From an uncultured Lachnospiraceae bacterium (GTDB lineage: Bacteria > Bacillota > Clostridia > Lachnospirales > Lachnospiraceae): DNA of 35,001 nucleotides. Below are positions 8,653 to 16,647 of the stretch, piece after piece (positions within the stretch are counted from its first letter, which is position 1; the number at the start of each line of letters is the position of its first letter). Below the pieces are notes generated by a model. It was not told where the DNA came from. It saw only the letters and a list, made by a program, of their open reading frames with translations, and did no database searches. The DNA lies in NCBI GenBank assembly GCA_902777355.1, contig CACYTU010000017.1:1-35001 (forward strand), read 5' to 3'. A program made the translations under genes and the position numbers.

Positions 8653-8844
8653 CAGGGCAAGATGGCGATGACCGTTTTCCAGAGCGCAAAGGGACAGGCA
8701 GAAGGATCTGTTGCCGCAGCGATCAATATGGTCGAGGGAAATGACCTGGCAAAGGACACCAATTGTGAAGTGTCCAAAGAAAACCCCCATGTACTGTATG
8801 TTCCCTTCGTTCCGGTGACATCTGAGAACGTGGACGATATCTGA
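8653..8844 (+). pseudogene. Remnant of a sugar ABC transporter substrate-binding protein (C-terminal end)
   Basis: About 63 codons read GKMAMTVFQSAKGQAEGSVA and end near LYVPFVPVTSENVDDI. This matches the C-terminus of ribose/galactose-type periplasmic binding proteins, where a TVFQ-type strand, a QGxG helix and a PFVPVTxENV end are typical. The upstream codons do not continue the family, no signal peptide or ribosome binding site is present, and tandem repeats lie just before it. It is best read as a 5'-truncated gene relic, still followed by its terminator at 8941-8977. Confidence 0.7.
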
Positions 8845-8940
8845 GTAAAACTTAAGACAGGGCAGAAAACACAGCAACAGGGCAGAGAACACATTGATAC
8901 AACGATAGTTTAAAAATATATTACATCCTCTTAAACAGGA

Positions 8941-8983
8941 GAGCCTGCAGACAGACTGACTGCCTGCAGGCTCTTTTGTTTTT
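8941..8983 (+). terminator. Intrinsic terminator after the binding-protein remnant
   Basis: GAGCCTGCAG (8941-8950) pairs with CTGCAGGCTC (8964-8973), followed by TTTTGTTTTT. Its plus orientation fits the remnant gene, not rubredoxin. Confidence 0.85.
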
Positions 8984-9085
8984 CCAAGGTAAAATGCCCG
9001 TGAAATATTATTACTATTCCGCATTGAAGAGAACACGGACCTTCGATATTCACGGTCAGGCGGGAACACTGAGAATCCGGATGAA

Positions 9086-9256
9086 TTATTCCTCTTCCTC
9101 GTAAGGGGAGAACTCATCTTTTCCTACGCTGCAGAGGGGACACTCGAAATCATCGGGAAGATCTTCGAACTTGGTTCCGGGCTCGATGCCGGCCTCGAGA
9201 TCGCCGTTGTCCTCGTCATAGATGTATCCGCAAACGCCACAAACAAATTTTGCCAT
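9086..9256 (-). CDS. Rubredoxin
   Basis: This 56-residue iron protein is an electron carrier, often used in oxygen or peroxide detoxification in anaerobes. It has the family pattern: [14 protein letters not shown] gives the first CxxC and [15 protein letters not shown] the second, with the usual spacing and the conserved PGTKFEDLP between them. The four cysteines bind one iron. The ATG at 9256 follows GGAGG with 7-base spacing on the minus strand. The C-terminus ends in four glutamates, a little longer and more acidic than usual. It stands alone, so its partner enzyme must be elsewhere. Confidence 0.97.
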   Translation of the reverse strand: MAKFVCGVCGYIYDEDNGDLEAGIEPGTKFEDLPDDFECPLCSVGKDEFSPYEEEE

Positions 9257-9382
9257 ACTTATTCCTCCATTGAGAATTTTGATTAAATATTGGTTTTTTT
9301 ATAATGCAATGATAGAATGATATTTCTATTAGTACATTAACAAAAGAGCAATGCTGTGTCAAAGAGTATTTCACTGTTCTCC

Positions 9383-9424
9383 GACAAGGTGCTGCGCTGC
9401 CCCCCTGACGAGGTGCTGCGCTGC
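9383..9424. repeat. 24-base direct duplication before the MATE gene
   Basis: GACAAGGTGCTGCGCTGC (9383-9400) recurs as GACGAGGTGCTGCGCTGC (9407-9424). It lies in the leader about 75 bases before the start codon. Confidence 0.7.
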
Positions 9425-9497
9425 ACCCGGGAGAGGTGTTTTACGGATCCCGGACCAGGTATCTCATTATTCCCTGCAGGGAGTGAGAGGAGTTAAT

Positions 9498-10832
9498 ATG
9501 CAGTCAGACAATTTCACGCAGGGCAGTATTGTGCGCGGAATGCTGCGCTTTTCGGTCCCCTACCTGATCACCTGTTTTCTGCAGACATTTTATGGTATGG
9601 GGGACCTGTTCATTGTGGGGCAGTTCAACGAGGCGGCCTCGATCACGGCAGTGTCTGTCGGGAGCCAGCTGATGCACATGCTGACAGTGGTGATCGCAGG
9701 CTTTGCCATGGGTTCCACGGTTCTGATCGGCCGCAGCGTCGGAGCAGGGAACCGGAAAGGAATATCGGCAGCAGTCAGTACGACATTCGCGGTCTTCGCT
9801 GCTCTGGCAGCGGTGCTGACCCTGGTGCTTTTGGCCTGCACCGATCCGATCATCGGCGTACTGCAGGTTCCCGCCGAGGCGGTGCAGGAGGCAGCGGCCT
9901 ACATGCGAATATGCTTTGCGGGAGTCATTTTTATCACGGCCTATAACGTTGTCTCCGCCGTTTTCCGGGGGCTGGGCGATACACGGCGCCCCATGTATTA
10001 TGTCGCCGCTGCGGGTGTTATCAACGTCGGTCTGGACTGGCTGCTGGTGGGACCTCTGGGAATGGGCGCGGGCGGCGCGGCGGCCGCCACGGTGGCAAGC
10101 CAGGGGATCTCGGTCCTTCTGGGCATGATCGCCCTGAAAAAATATCACAGTGATGCATTTCCCAGGTCGCTCCGTCCGGACGGGGAGGACGCCGGATATA
10201 TCCTGGGCATCGGCCTTCCCATCGCTCTGCAGGAGGGACTGATCCAGGTCTCCTTCCTGGTGATTACCATGATCGCCAACAGCCGGGGCGTGGAAGTCGC
10301 GGCGGCAGTCGGAATCGTGGAAAAAGTCATCAGTTTCCTCTTCCTGGTACCCAGTGCCATGCTTTCAACCGTGTCTGCTCTCTGTGCCCAGAATGCGGGA
10401 GCAGGCCGGCATGACAGGAGCAGGCAGGTGCTGCGCATAGGCTGTATGATCTGCGCGGGATTCGGAGCAGTCATTTTCGCCCTCTGCCAGCCGCTGGCTC
10501 CATGGATCGTCTCCCTCTTTGTGAAAAACGGAAACAATGTCGAAACGGTGGTTCGCCTGGGAGGACAGTATCTGCGCACTTATTCCGTCGACTGCATGAT
10601 CGCAGGCATCCACTTCTGCTTCAGCGGTTTTTTCAGTGCCTACGGAAGGTCTGTCTATTCGTTCCTGCACAATATTATTTCCATCATCACCTTCAGGATT
10701 CCCGGTGCCTGGATCGCGGCTGTGTATTTTCCCGCGACCCTCTACCCTATGGGGCTTGCGGCGCCCATGGGGTCGCTTCTGTCCGTCCTGATCTGCCTCT
10801 TCCTCTACAGGCGGATGAAACTGAAGGGCTGA
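9498..10832 (+). CDS. MATE-family multidrug/toxin efflux transporter
   Basis: The 444-residue protein has about twelve hydrophobic segments in two related halves, as in MATE exporters that use Na+ or H+ gradients. Family features include the N-terminal GSIVRGMLRFSVPYLIT, the helix MGDLFIVGQFNEAASITAVS and the repeat-half segment IANSRGVEVAAAVGIVEKV. ATG 9498 follows GAGAGGAG, and the family begins MxxxxxxG at this point; a longer upstream reading frame is Cys-rich and spurious. It has no operon partner. The exported compound is unknown. Confidence 0.93.
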   Translation: MQSDNFTQGSIVRGMLRFSVPYLITCFLQTFYGMGDLFIVGQFNEAASITAVSVGSQLMHMLTVVIAGFAMGSTVLIGRSVGAGNRKGISAAVSTTFAVFAALAAVLTLVLLACTDPIIGVLQVPAEAVQEAAAYMRICFAGVIFITAYNVVSAVFRGLGDTRRPMYYVAAAGVINVGLDWLLVGPLGMGAGGAAAATVASQGISVLLGMIALKKYHSDAFPRSLRPDGEDAGYILGIGLPIALQEGLIQVSFLVITMIANSRGVEVAAAVGIVEKVISFLFLVPSAMLSTVSALCAQNAGAGRHDRSRQVLRIGCMICAGFGAVIFALCQPLAPWIVSLFVKNGNNVETVVRLGGQYLRTYSVDCMIAGIHFCFSGFFSAYGRSVYSFLHNIISIITFRIPGAWIAAVYFPATLYPMGLAAPMGSLLSVLICLFLYRRMKLKG

Positions 10833-10837
10833 GAGCA

Positions 10838-10930
10838 AACAAATCGGCTGGAGGAAATAAATCGGCTGAGTGGAAATTAGTTGGTTGGATAGAAATAAAC
10901 CGGCTGAAGGAAAGCAGGAAGCTGAAAAAC
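10838..10930. repeat. Degenerate short tandem repeats after the MATE gene
   Basis: Variants of AAATAAATCGGCTGAGGG recur three to four times starting at the stop-codon region, where GGGCTGAGAG resembles the later units CGGCTGGAGG and CGGCTGAGTGG. No gene is supported here. Confidence 0.55.
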
Positions 10931-11011
10931 GGATAAAGAATGCAGGATCCATGTAGTCAGGAACCGGGGGCATTCCCGAATCCCTACACCACGCATTAAA
11001 CGGGAGTTAAA

Positions 11012-11641
11012 ATGATCAGGAATATTGTATTTGATATCGGGGGAGTCCTGGCAGATTTCAGAATCAAAGAGTTTCTTATGGAAAAAGGCTTTGACGGACC
11101 AATGATTAAGAGAATTCTCAAGGCGTCTGTCATGAGCCCGTACTGGGGCAGGTTTGAGCGCGGTGAAATCACCGAAGAGGAAGCCCTGCAGGGCTTCGCA
11201 TCTTCCGATCCGGAAATTGCAGAACACCTCAGAAAAGCTTTTTCCAGTATTGAGGGTATGCTCACCATCCGGGACTATGCGATCCCTCTGGTAAAAGCCC
11301 TGAAAGAGTCAGGCCTGGGAGTGTACTACCTGTCCAATTATTCTAAGAAAGCCTACGACGAATGCGCCGGGTCCCTGGAATTCATGCCATATATGGATGG
11401 AGGCCTGGTTTCGTTCCTTGCCGGGAAAACCAAGCCTGATCCGGAGATGTACAGGATGTTTCTGGAAAGGTACCTCCTTCAGGCAGATGAAAGTGTCTTT
11501 GTTGATGACACAGAAGAGAATGTAAAAGCGGCAAAAGCGATTGGATTCACGGGAATTGAGTTTCATGGCCCTGAAGAATTGATGCTGGCTCTTAAGGGAC
11601 TCGGCATCCATATTCCGGAGTCAGAGGATTCTTCCGTATAA
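11012..11641 (+). CDS. HAD-superfamily hydrolase (class IA phosphatase-like)
   Basis: The 209-residue protein carries all four HAD motifs. Motif I is VFDIGGVLADF, motif II is YYLSNYSKKA, the motif III lysine is in GKTKPDPEMY, and motif IV is VFVDDTEENV. The motif I Asp nucleophile is followed by GG in place of the usual second Asp, a pattern found in the YihX/epoxide-hydrolase-N-domain branch. The helical cap between motifs I and II fits sugar-phosphate or nucleotide phosphatases. GGGAG precedes the ATG. A strong terminator follows, so it is a single-gene transcript. The substrate is unknown. Confidence 0.9.
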   Translation: MIRNIVFDIGGVLADFRIKEFLMEKGFDGPMIKRILKASVMSPYWGRFERGEITEEEALQGFASSDPEIAEHLRKAFSSIEGMLTIRDYAIPLVKALKESGLGVYYLSNYSKKAYDECAGSLEFMPYMDGGLVSFLAGKTKPDPEMYRMFLERYLLQADESVFVDDTEENVKAAKAIGFTGIEFHGPEELMLALKGLGIHIPESEDSSV

Positions 11642-11691
11642 TAACCGGAATAATAGCCGCACTGATCCATATTGTTTTTACAAACAACATT

Positions 11692-11731
11692 AAAACAGCG
11701 TTTCTGCACTTTAGGAGAAACGCTGTTTTTG
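11692..11731 (+). terminator. Intrinsic terminator after the HAD gene
   Basis: AAAACAGCGTTTCT (11692-11705) pairs perfectly with AGAAACGCTGTTTT (11716-11729), and the T-run continues one base further. The matching A-run at the left makes it usable from the opposite strand as well. Confidence 0.88.
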
Positions 11732-11751
11732 AATGAAATAATTAAATGAGA

Positions 11752-11878
11752 TTTTTCGACGATAATTTTCGACGAAATTATTTGACGACAGTTATTGACG
11801 AAATTATTTAACGCATATTTTTCGACGAAATTTTGAACGAAGTTTTTGAACGAAATTTTTGAACGAAATTTTCCGAAA
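11752..11878. repeat. AT-rich tandem repeats of about 15-17 bases
   Basis: Variants of TTTTTCGACGAAATT and TTTTTGAACGAAATT recur about eight times. They sit between the HAD terminator and the 39-base array, downstream of the minus-strand malic enzyme gene. Confidence 0.75.
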
Positions 11879-11897
11879 AATCGGGAAAAGCATCGGA

Positions 11898-12014
11898 CTG
11901 CAGACGGTCCCTGCTGAATGTCGTCGTCGATTGTCTCTGCAGACGATCCCTGCTGAATGTCGTCGTCGATTATCTCTGCAGACGGTCCCTGCTGAATGTC
12001 GTCGTCGATTGCTT
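11898..12014. repeat. 39-base tandem repeat, three units
   Basis: Units start at 11898, 11937 and 11976, each reading CTGCAGACGGTCCCTGCTG and then AATGTCGTCGTCGATT. A degenerate fourth follows to about 12060. On the minus strand the period equals 13 codons and stays open, reading IDDDIQQGPSAET repeatedly (frame 12060-11563). That frame starts with TTG, lacks a ribosome binding site and becomes low-complexity, so it is not called as a gene. Confidence 0.85.
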
Positions 12015-12087
12015 TAGTTGACGGACCCTGCCGATTGTTCTGGCTGATTGTCTCTGCCAATTGTCTCTGCAGGCTTTGTCATCGGGT

Positions 12088-13260
12088 TCAGATTCGGGCA
12101 ACTCCGCTGGCTGCGGCTGCCTCGGCGGTCGCCTTTGCGACGGCATCCCTGACCCTGGGGTCGAAGGCCTTGGGCAGGATGTGGTCGGCAGAGAGTTCCT
12201 CGTCGGAGACAAGTGAAGCGATGGCCTTTGCGGCTGCGATCTTCATCTCGTCGTTGATGTCGGAGGCACGTACATCGAGGGCGCCGCGGAAGATTCCGGG
12301 GAAGCAGAGCACGTTGTTGACCTGGTTGGGATAATCGGAGCGGCCGGTGGACACGACAGCAGCGCCTGCTGCCTTGGCTTCATCCGGGAAAATCTCGGGG
12401 ACGGGATTGGCGCAGGCAAAAATGATGGGATCCTTTGCCATTGTGCGGACCATGTCCTGTGTGAGGGTGCCGGGAGCGGAAACGCCGATGAAGACGTCCG
12501 CGCCTTTGATCACATCCGCGAGCGTGCCGGACTGGCATTCGGCATTGGTGACCTCCGCCATTTCAGCCTTGATCGGATTGAGGCCGTCGCGTCCGCGGTA
12601 GATCGCGCCCCTGCGGTCCGTCATGATGACGTTTTTCAGGCCCATGGCCATCAGCAGCCTTATGATCGCGATGCCTGCAGCTCCCGCGCCGGAGGTGACG
12701 ATTTTGACATCCTCGATCTTTTTGCCGACCACCTTGAGGGCGTTCATCAGACCGGCCAGTGTGATCACGGCGGTCCCGTGCTGATCGTCGTGGAAGATGG
12801 GAATATCGGTGCAGGCCTTCAGCTTTTTTTCGATTTCGAAGCAGCGGGGGGCGGAGATATCTTCGAGGTTGACTCCGCCGAAGGACCCGGCAAGCAGGGC
12901 TACGGTCTTTACGATCTCATCGACATCCTTAGTGCGGACACAGAGAGGGATGGCATCAACGCCGCCGAAAGCCTTGAAGAGGGCGCATTTTCCCTCCATA
13001 ACAGGCATGCCGGCTTCCGGGCCGATGTCGCCCAGGCCCAGGACGGCAGTGCCGTCAGTGACGACCGCCACGGTGTTCCACCTGCGGGTAAGGTCATAGC
13101 TTTTATTGACATCTTTCTGTATCTCGAGGCAGGGGGCTGCCACACCGGGTGTGTAGGCGATGCTGAGCGCTTCATCGCTGTCTACCTTGGCGCGAAGGCT
13201 GATCTCTATCTTTCCTTTCCATTCCGCATGCTTTTCAAGTGACACTTTTCCGTAGTCCAT
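12088..13260 (-). CDS. NAD(P)-dependent malic enzyme (decarboxylating)
   Basis: This enzyme converts malate to pyruvate and CO2. The 390-residue short bacterial form contains the malic N-domain (SIAYTPGVAAPCLEI with the catalytic Tyr, VVTDGTAVLGLGDIGPEAG, the metal-binding SAPRCFEIE and FHDDQHGTAVI). The NAD-binding domain has VTSGAGAAGIAI followed by IMTDRRGAI. The substrate loop ACANPVPEIFPDEA is also present. The ATG at 13260 follows GAGGAAG. The Asp-Arg pair after the second strand does not settle NAD versus NADP use. The gene follows an unknown gene on the same strand by 100 bases. Its 3' side has only tandem repeats and no clear minus-strand terminator. Confidence 0.95.
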   Translation of the reverse strand: MDYGKVSLEKHAEWKGKIEISLRAKVDSDEALSIAYTPGVAAPCLEIQKDVNKSYDLTRRWNTVAVVTDGTAVLGLGDIGPEAGMPVMEGKCALFKAFGGVDAIPLCVRTKDVDEIVKTVALLAGSFGGVNLEDISAPRCFEIEKKLKACTDIPIFHDDQHGTAVITLAGLMNALKVVGKKIEDVKIVTSGAGAAGIAIIRLLMAMGLKNVIMTDRRGAIYRGRDGLNPIKAEMAEVTNAECQSGTLADVIKGADVFIGVSAPGTLTQDMVRTMAKDPIIFACANPVPEIFPDEAKAAGAAVVSTGRSDYPNQVNNVLCFPGIFRGALDVRASDINDEMKIAAAKAIASLVSDEELSADHILPKAFDPRVRDAVAKATAEAAAASGVARI

Positions 13261-13295
13261 TTATTCTTCCTCATTTTATCTGTATGTGCTGCGTC

Positions 13296-13319
13296 CCGTG
13301 CCCTCAGGCACGGTTTTTT
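13296..13319 (+). terminator. Intrinsic terminator pointing against both flanking genes
   Basis: CCGTGCC-CTCA-GGCACGG (13296-13313) is followed by TTTTTT (13314-13319) on the plus strand. Both neighbours are on the minus strand. It could end an antisense transcript over the malic enzyme gene, or the hairpin may act in the malic enzyme leader. Confidence 0.7.
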
Positions 13320-13360
13320 CTATTTTATGATCTTTCAAGGCCGGCCTTATGCGGCGGGGT

Positions 13361-14062
13361 TCAGCGCTTTTTTTCAGTGCCGCCAAATTTTTTGTAGACG
13401 AACTCGAGGGACTCGGCACCGTCGACGGATGCGCAGTACTCATCGTTCGCGGCCCGGCAGATAAGCTCCATCTCTTCCGTGAGGTCCAGGAAGCGGGCAA
13501 GTCCGAAGGAGAAGCCCCAGGTGTCAAAACAGCGAAGCCTTTCCCGTTCCTCAGGCTTTGCAATACCGAGACCCAGTAATTTTCTTCCGTAGGTGTAGTC
13601 CTGGCAGGTGGAAAAATATCGCTTTATGGCGTTGCGCAGTTCCAGGTAGAGGACCTCCTCGCAGTCTTTGTCCCTGGAGGGCCTGTCGTCCACTCGGAGA
13701 GTGCTCAGACATGTCAGCACATCCTTACTGTTTTTTTTCGGAAAGGGACTTCCGTTTTTATAAATGGTCAGCATGACGAGGAGCTCTCTCAGGAAAACGT
13801 CCAGTTCTCCGGGAGGATTGGGAAGGGATGAATCATTCCCGCTGCCTGCCCTGCTTCCGGGGGATTTTGACTTTCCGAAAATTCCGAAAATGCTTTTTGC
13901 ATTGGAATTGGAATGCCGCGCATTAAAAAGATCAATCCTGTAGACATCGGCAGGGGACATCCCGCTTCCGACGGCCTCGGCATATTCTTTGAGATATGCA
14001 TACCGCTTAGGCGGATCGATTTCATCATAATAACTGATAAGCAGAGGGTGGAGTTCTGTCAT
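13361..14062 (-). CDS. Conserved-looking protein of unknown function
   Basis: I do not recognise this 233-residue protein with certainty. It is probably soluble: no signal peptide or membrane segment is visible. The N-terminus (DEIDPPKRYAYLKEYAEAV, then YRIDLFNARHS) resembles small clostridial proteins of the DUF6553 kind, at low confidence. A Ser/Gly/Pro-rich linker near residues 60-85 separates it from a helical C-terminal part with ELRNAIKRYFSTCQDYTYGR and DLTEEMELICRAA. GGAGG precedes ATG 14062. It lies upstream of malic enzyme on the same strand, but the 100-base gap and repeats give no firm functional link. Confidence 0.7.
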   Translation of the reverse strand: MTELHPLLISYYDEIDPPKRYAYLKEYAEAVGSGMSPADVYRIDLFNARHSNSNAKSIFGIFGKSKSPGSRAGSGNDSSLPNPPGELDVFLRELLVMLTIYKNGSPFPKKNSKDVLTCLSTLRVDDRPSRDKDCEEVLYLELRNAIKRYFSTCQDYTYGRKLLGLGIAKPEERERLRCFDTWGFSFGLARFLDLTEEMELICRAANDEYCASVDGAESLEFVYKKFGGTEKKR

Positions 14063-14350
14063 GGTTCTTATCCTCCATAGGCTATGATTTTTTCGCGCAA
14101 TCCCTGTGACTTTATCATGTCGAGCGATATTTACGTAAAAAAGAAAACCGGCTTTATCGCGCGAACATCCGTGACACCAGAAGCGGAATACGCATGTAAA
14201 AAGTTAAAACGCATCATAGCGGTGCTGCGTTTCACGGGCAGGATTCCGCTATAGCGTGTATGTGGGCATTTCACTGAAAAATGTCAAGACTCATTATAAA
14301 AGAACATGGGCGGGAATGAAAGAAAAAAATGCCGGCGGCCCCTTTCCCGG

Positions 14351-14402
14351 TACTGTCAGGCTATTGGCGATACTGCCATTTCCTCCCGACAGCCTGACAG
14401 TA
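14351..14402. repeat. 12-base perfect inverted repeat in a gene-free region
   Basis: TACTGTCAGGCT (14351-14362) and AGCCTGACAGTA (14391-14402) are perfect inverted repeats around a 28-base spacer. No T-run follows, so it is not an ordinary terminator. It lies in the 874-base gap 14063-14936, which holds no gene. Confidence 0.75.
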
Positions 14403-14561
14403 TCCTGCGTGCGTCCATGCAGGCTCTGCTTCGCTTATGGTCCGCCCGTCTTCAGGAGTTCATCAAAAACTGCTGCCGGCAGCGGAAGTCCTTTTTTGAA
14501 TTAAAGAGCTTTGCGCTGCAGAATCTTTTTTTGAAAATATGTGGGCACTGGAATTCATATA

Positions 14562-14682
14562 TGTGGATATTTGACGATGTGATTACTGCGTATATGTGAT
14601 TATGTGGATAAGTTTGTGGATAAATATATTTTTGACACTTGAAATCACTGGAGTTACGCATGAAAACAGAGATTGTGGATAA
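14562..14682. promoter_or_regulatory. Cluster of DnaA-box sequences
   Basis: TGTGGATAA, the complement of the consensus box TTATCCACA, occurs perfectly at 14603-14611, 14615-14623 and 14674-14682. A one-mismatch copy, TGTGGATAT, is at 14562-14570. All four have the same orientation and lie in AT-rich DNA. DnaA boxes bind the replication initiator, but no dnaA, dnaN or rep gene is nearby, so a regulatory or titration role is more likely than a chromosomal origin. Confidence 0.6.
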
Positions 14683-14737
14683 AAAAAACCATATTTTTCG
14701 TCAAAACGATGAAAATGAAGTAGTTCGTATTTTTGTA

Positions 14738-14766
14738 TTGAAGGCTGGGGAGGAGATGATTATAAT
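14738..14766 (+). promoter_or_regulatory. Probable promoter of the tad pilus locus
   Basis: A -35 TTGAAG (14738-14743), a 17-base spacer and a perfect -10 TATAAT (14761-14766) lie 171 bases before the first tad start codon. A 9-base palindrome lies just downstream of the predicted start. Confidence 0.7.
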
Positions 14767-14783
14767 CTTCAAATATAACAGAC

Positions 14784-14805
14784 GTTGAATAAATAATTAT
14801 TCAAC
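14784..14805 (+). promoter_or_regulatory. Palindrome, possible operator of the tad locus
   Basis: GTTGAATAA (14784-14792) and TTATTCAAC (14797-14805) are perfect inverted repeats around ATAA. The position, about 10-30 bases past the predicted transcription start, suits a repressor operator. It could instead be an RNA hairpin, though no T-run follows. Confidence 0.5.
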
Positions 14806-14936
14806 ATGCTGATGGCGGTCGATAGGGGGACGATGAAAAAATGTTGAAAAAGCGGAGCGGGGCGGTTTTGATTTGCCTTTGAAGCCGCTCAGGAAATCGA
14901 TCTGGTGATATGTCAAGAAAGGAGGATGCAAATAAG

Positions 14937-15407
14937 ATGGACCGGTGGATTTTTTTTCAGGAGTGCTCATCGGAGGGATGGATTTCGCTTGCGGCGGATA
15001 TTGTACTGGTCTGTCTGGCTGTATTTTCCGCCGCGACGGATCTGTACAGGGGAAAGGTATACAATGCCGTGACTATGCCGGGGCTTCTGGCCGGGCTGGC
15101 ATTTTCTGTGCAGCGGGCAGGGGCGCCCGGGATTCTGGATGTTTTTTGCGCCGTCGGCTTTACGGGACTTGTCCTGTTTCCTTTTTATAAGGCGGGAGGC
15201 CTGGGAGCGGGAGATATCAAACTTCTGGCGGCTGTCTCCGCCTTCATGCCCTCCGGGGATTATCTGCATTGTTTCGCGGCTTCTTTTGCCGCCGGAGCGG
15301 CTATAGGGGTTATCAGACTTATCTGGACAAAAGGAGAGGTGCACAGAGTCCACTTTGCCCTTCCGGTGGCGGTGAGCGTACTGTTTCACCTGGCGGGATT
15401 TTACTGA
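14937..15407 (+). CDS. tadV: Prepilin peptidase (A24 family, TadV/CpaA-like)
   Basis: The 156-residue integral membrane aspartyl protease should cut the leader from Flp prepilin. The two catalytic aspartates are in FSAATDLYRGKVYN (first) and GGLGAGDIKLLAA (the GxGD motif). Several membrane segments surround them, and the large methylase domain of PilD-type enzymes is absent, as normal for TadV. ATG 14937 is chosen because AAAGGAGG lies at 14918-14925; a frame starting at 14910 would overlap this site. It is the first gene of the tad locus, 222 bases before tadZ. That gap has weak, degenerate repeats. Confidence 0.9.
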   Translation: MDRWIFFQECSSEGWISLAADIVLVCLAVFSAATDLYRGKVYNAVTMPGLLAGLAFSVQRAGAPGILDVFCAVGFTGLVLFPFYKAGGLGAGDIKLLAAVSAFMPSGDYLHCFAASFAAGAAIGVIRLIWTKGEVHRVHFALPVAVSVLFHLAGFY

Positions 15408-15629
15408 GGAGCGTTTAGATGATTTCAGGGAGATTCAAAAAGGGACTGCCTTCCTCTGGTACTGCTTTGGAGGAAAGGACCAGGGGTTCGGGGAACATGC
15501 AATGTGGGAAGCAGGCACTGTTTCGGAGAACAGGCAGTGTGAAGAGGTACTGCGGATTCCGGAGTACATGTGACGGCGGAGCATTGCCGTGAGAAGAAGG
15601 CAGTCGGTGTGAAAAGGGAGGATGCGTAA

Positions 15630-16643
15630 ATGGGCAATCCGGGTAATACAGAGAAGGTAATAGCAATCTGCGACAGCGATATCTCATATGCCGGCCGGCT
15701 TGTGGAGTATCTCCGTCAGGAGGCGGCTTTCCCTTGTGAAATCAGGCTCTATACAGGCGCGGACAAACTCCTGGAGGATCCTGAGTGCAGGGACATGGCG
15801 CTGATCGTGATCGCGCAGTCCCAGTATACGGAGGCAGTGAAAGAAGCGCGGTTTGAGAATCTTCTGCTGTTGAATGAGAGCGATGAATGGATTGAGGAAC
15901 CGGAGAATATCAGCAAGTTCCAGTCGATCACAAATATTGCGCTCAGCATCCGGAAAAAGTGTCTGGTCGGGGATGAACCGGTAGTGGCGTCTATGCGGCA
16001 TGGAAGCCCTATGGTCAGGATCGGAGTCTACACTCCTGTGACCCACTGCATGCAGACTATGTTTACCATGACTCTGGGACAGATCCTCGCCCGCAGGTAC
16101 AGGGTTCTGTACATGAATTTCGAGGCCTTTTCCGGGCTTGAGAAGATGCTGTCCAGGGAATTCCAGGGAAGCGTGAGTGACTTGATCTACTACAACGAAT
16201 GCGCCAGGGAGAAACTTGCCGGACAGCTGGAACTGATGACGGAAGAGGTGGGAGGACTCCATTTCCTGCCCCCGATGAAGTCCTTTATCGAACTGCGCTC
16301 CATCAGGAAAGAACAGTGGAGCAGCCTGCTGCGCACGATTGAGAAAGTTACCGAATATGAATATCTGCTCATGGATCTGACAGAACACACGGACGGGCTT
16401 TTTGATCTGCTCAGGACCTGCGACAAGGTCTACACCATTGTGCGCGATGACACATTTTCCCGCGCGAAATATTTTCAGTATGAAGACCTGCTGCGGAGAT
16501 CCAACTATGAGGATGTGAGGATGCGGACAGAGCACTGGAAGTTTCCTGTGTTCAGAGAACTCCCGTCCGGGCTGGGGGACCTGACGCGGGGCGAACTGGC
16601 CGCCTATATCCGCAGCCAGCTGCTTAGCGGGGAGTACGATTAA
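15630..16643 (+). CDS. tadZ: TadZ/CpaE-like pilus localisation protein with degenerate P-loop
   Basis: The 337-residue protein has an N-terminal receiver-like domain (KVIAICDSDISYAGRLVEYL, residues about 9-28) that lacks a clear phospho-acceptor set. A C-terminal MinD/ParA-like domain starts near residue 128. TadZ proteins place the pilus machine in the cell. At the Walker A position the sequence is IGVYTPVTHCMQTMF, without the GKGGxGKT glycines and lysine, so ATP hydrolysis is doubtful. Atypical receiver and ATPase domains are known for TadZ in this bacterial group. AGGGAGG lies 9 bases before ATG 15630. It precedes the cpaF-like ATPase gene. Confidence 0.8.
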   Translation: MGNPGNTEKVIAICDSDISYAGRLVEYLRQEAAFPCEIRLYTGADKLLEDPECRDMALIVIAQSQYTEAVKEARFENLLLLNESDEWIEEPENISKFQSITNIALSIRKKCLVGDEPVVASMRHGSPMVRIGVYTPVTHCMQTMFTMTLGQILARRYRVLYMNFEAFSGLEKMLSREFQGSVSDLIYYNECAREKLAGQLELMTEEVGGLHFLPPMKSFIELRSIRKEQWSSLLRTIEKVTEYEYLLMDLTEHTDGLFDLLRTCDKVYTIVRDDTFSRAKYFQYEDLLRRSNYEDVRMRTEHWKFPVFRELPSGLGDLTRGELAAYIRSQLLSGEYD

Positions 16644-16647
16644 AAAA

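Noticed and set aside
11563-12060. 165-residue minus-strand frame with 13-residue IDDDIQQGPSAET repeats
   Set aside because: It starts with TTG, has no ribosome binding site and is made of two tandem arrays, so an array that happens to be a multiple of three is the simpler reading.
14562-14682. Chromosomal origin of replication
   Set aside because: dnaA, dnaN, recF or rpmH are absent and the boxes are few and in one direction.
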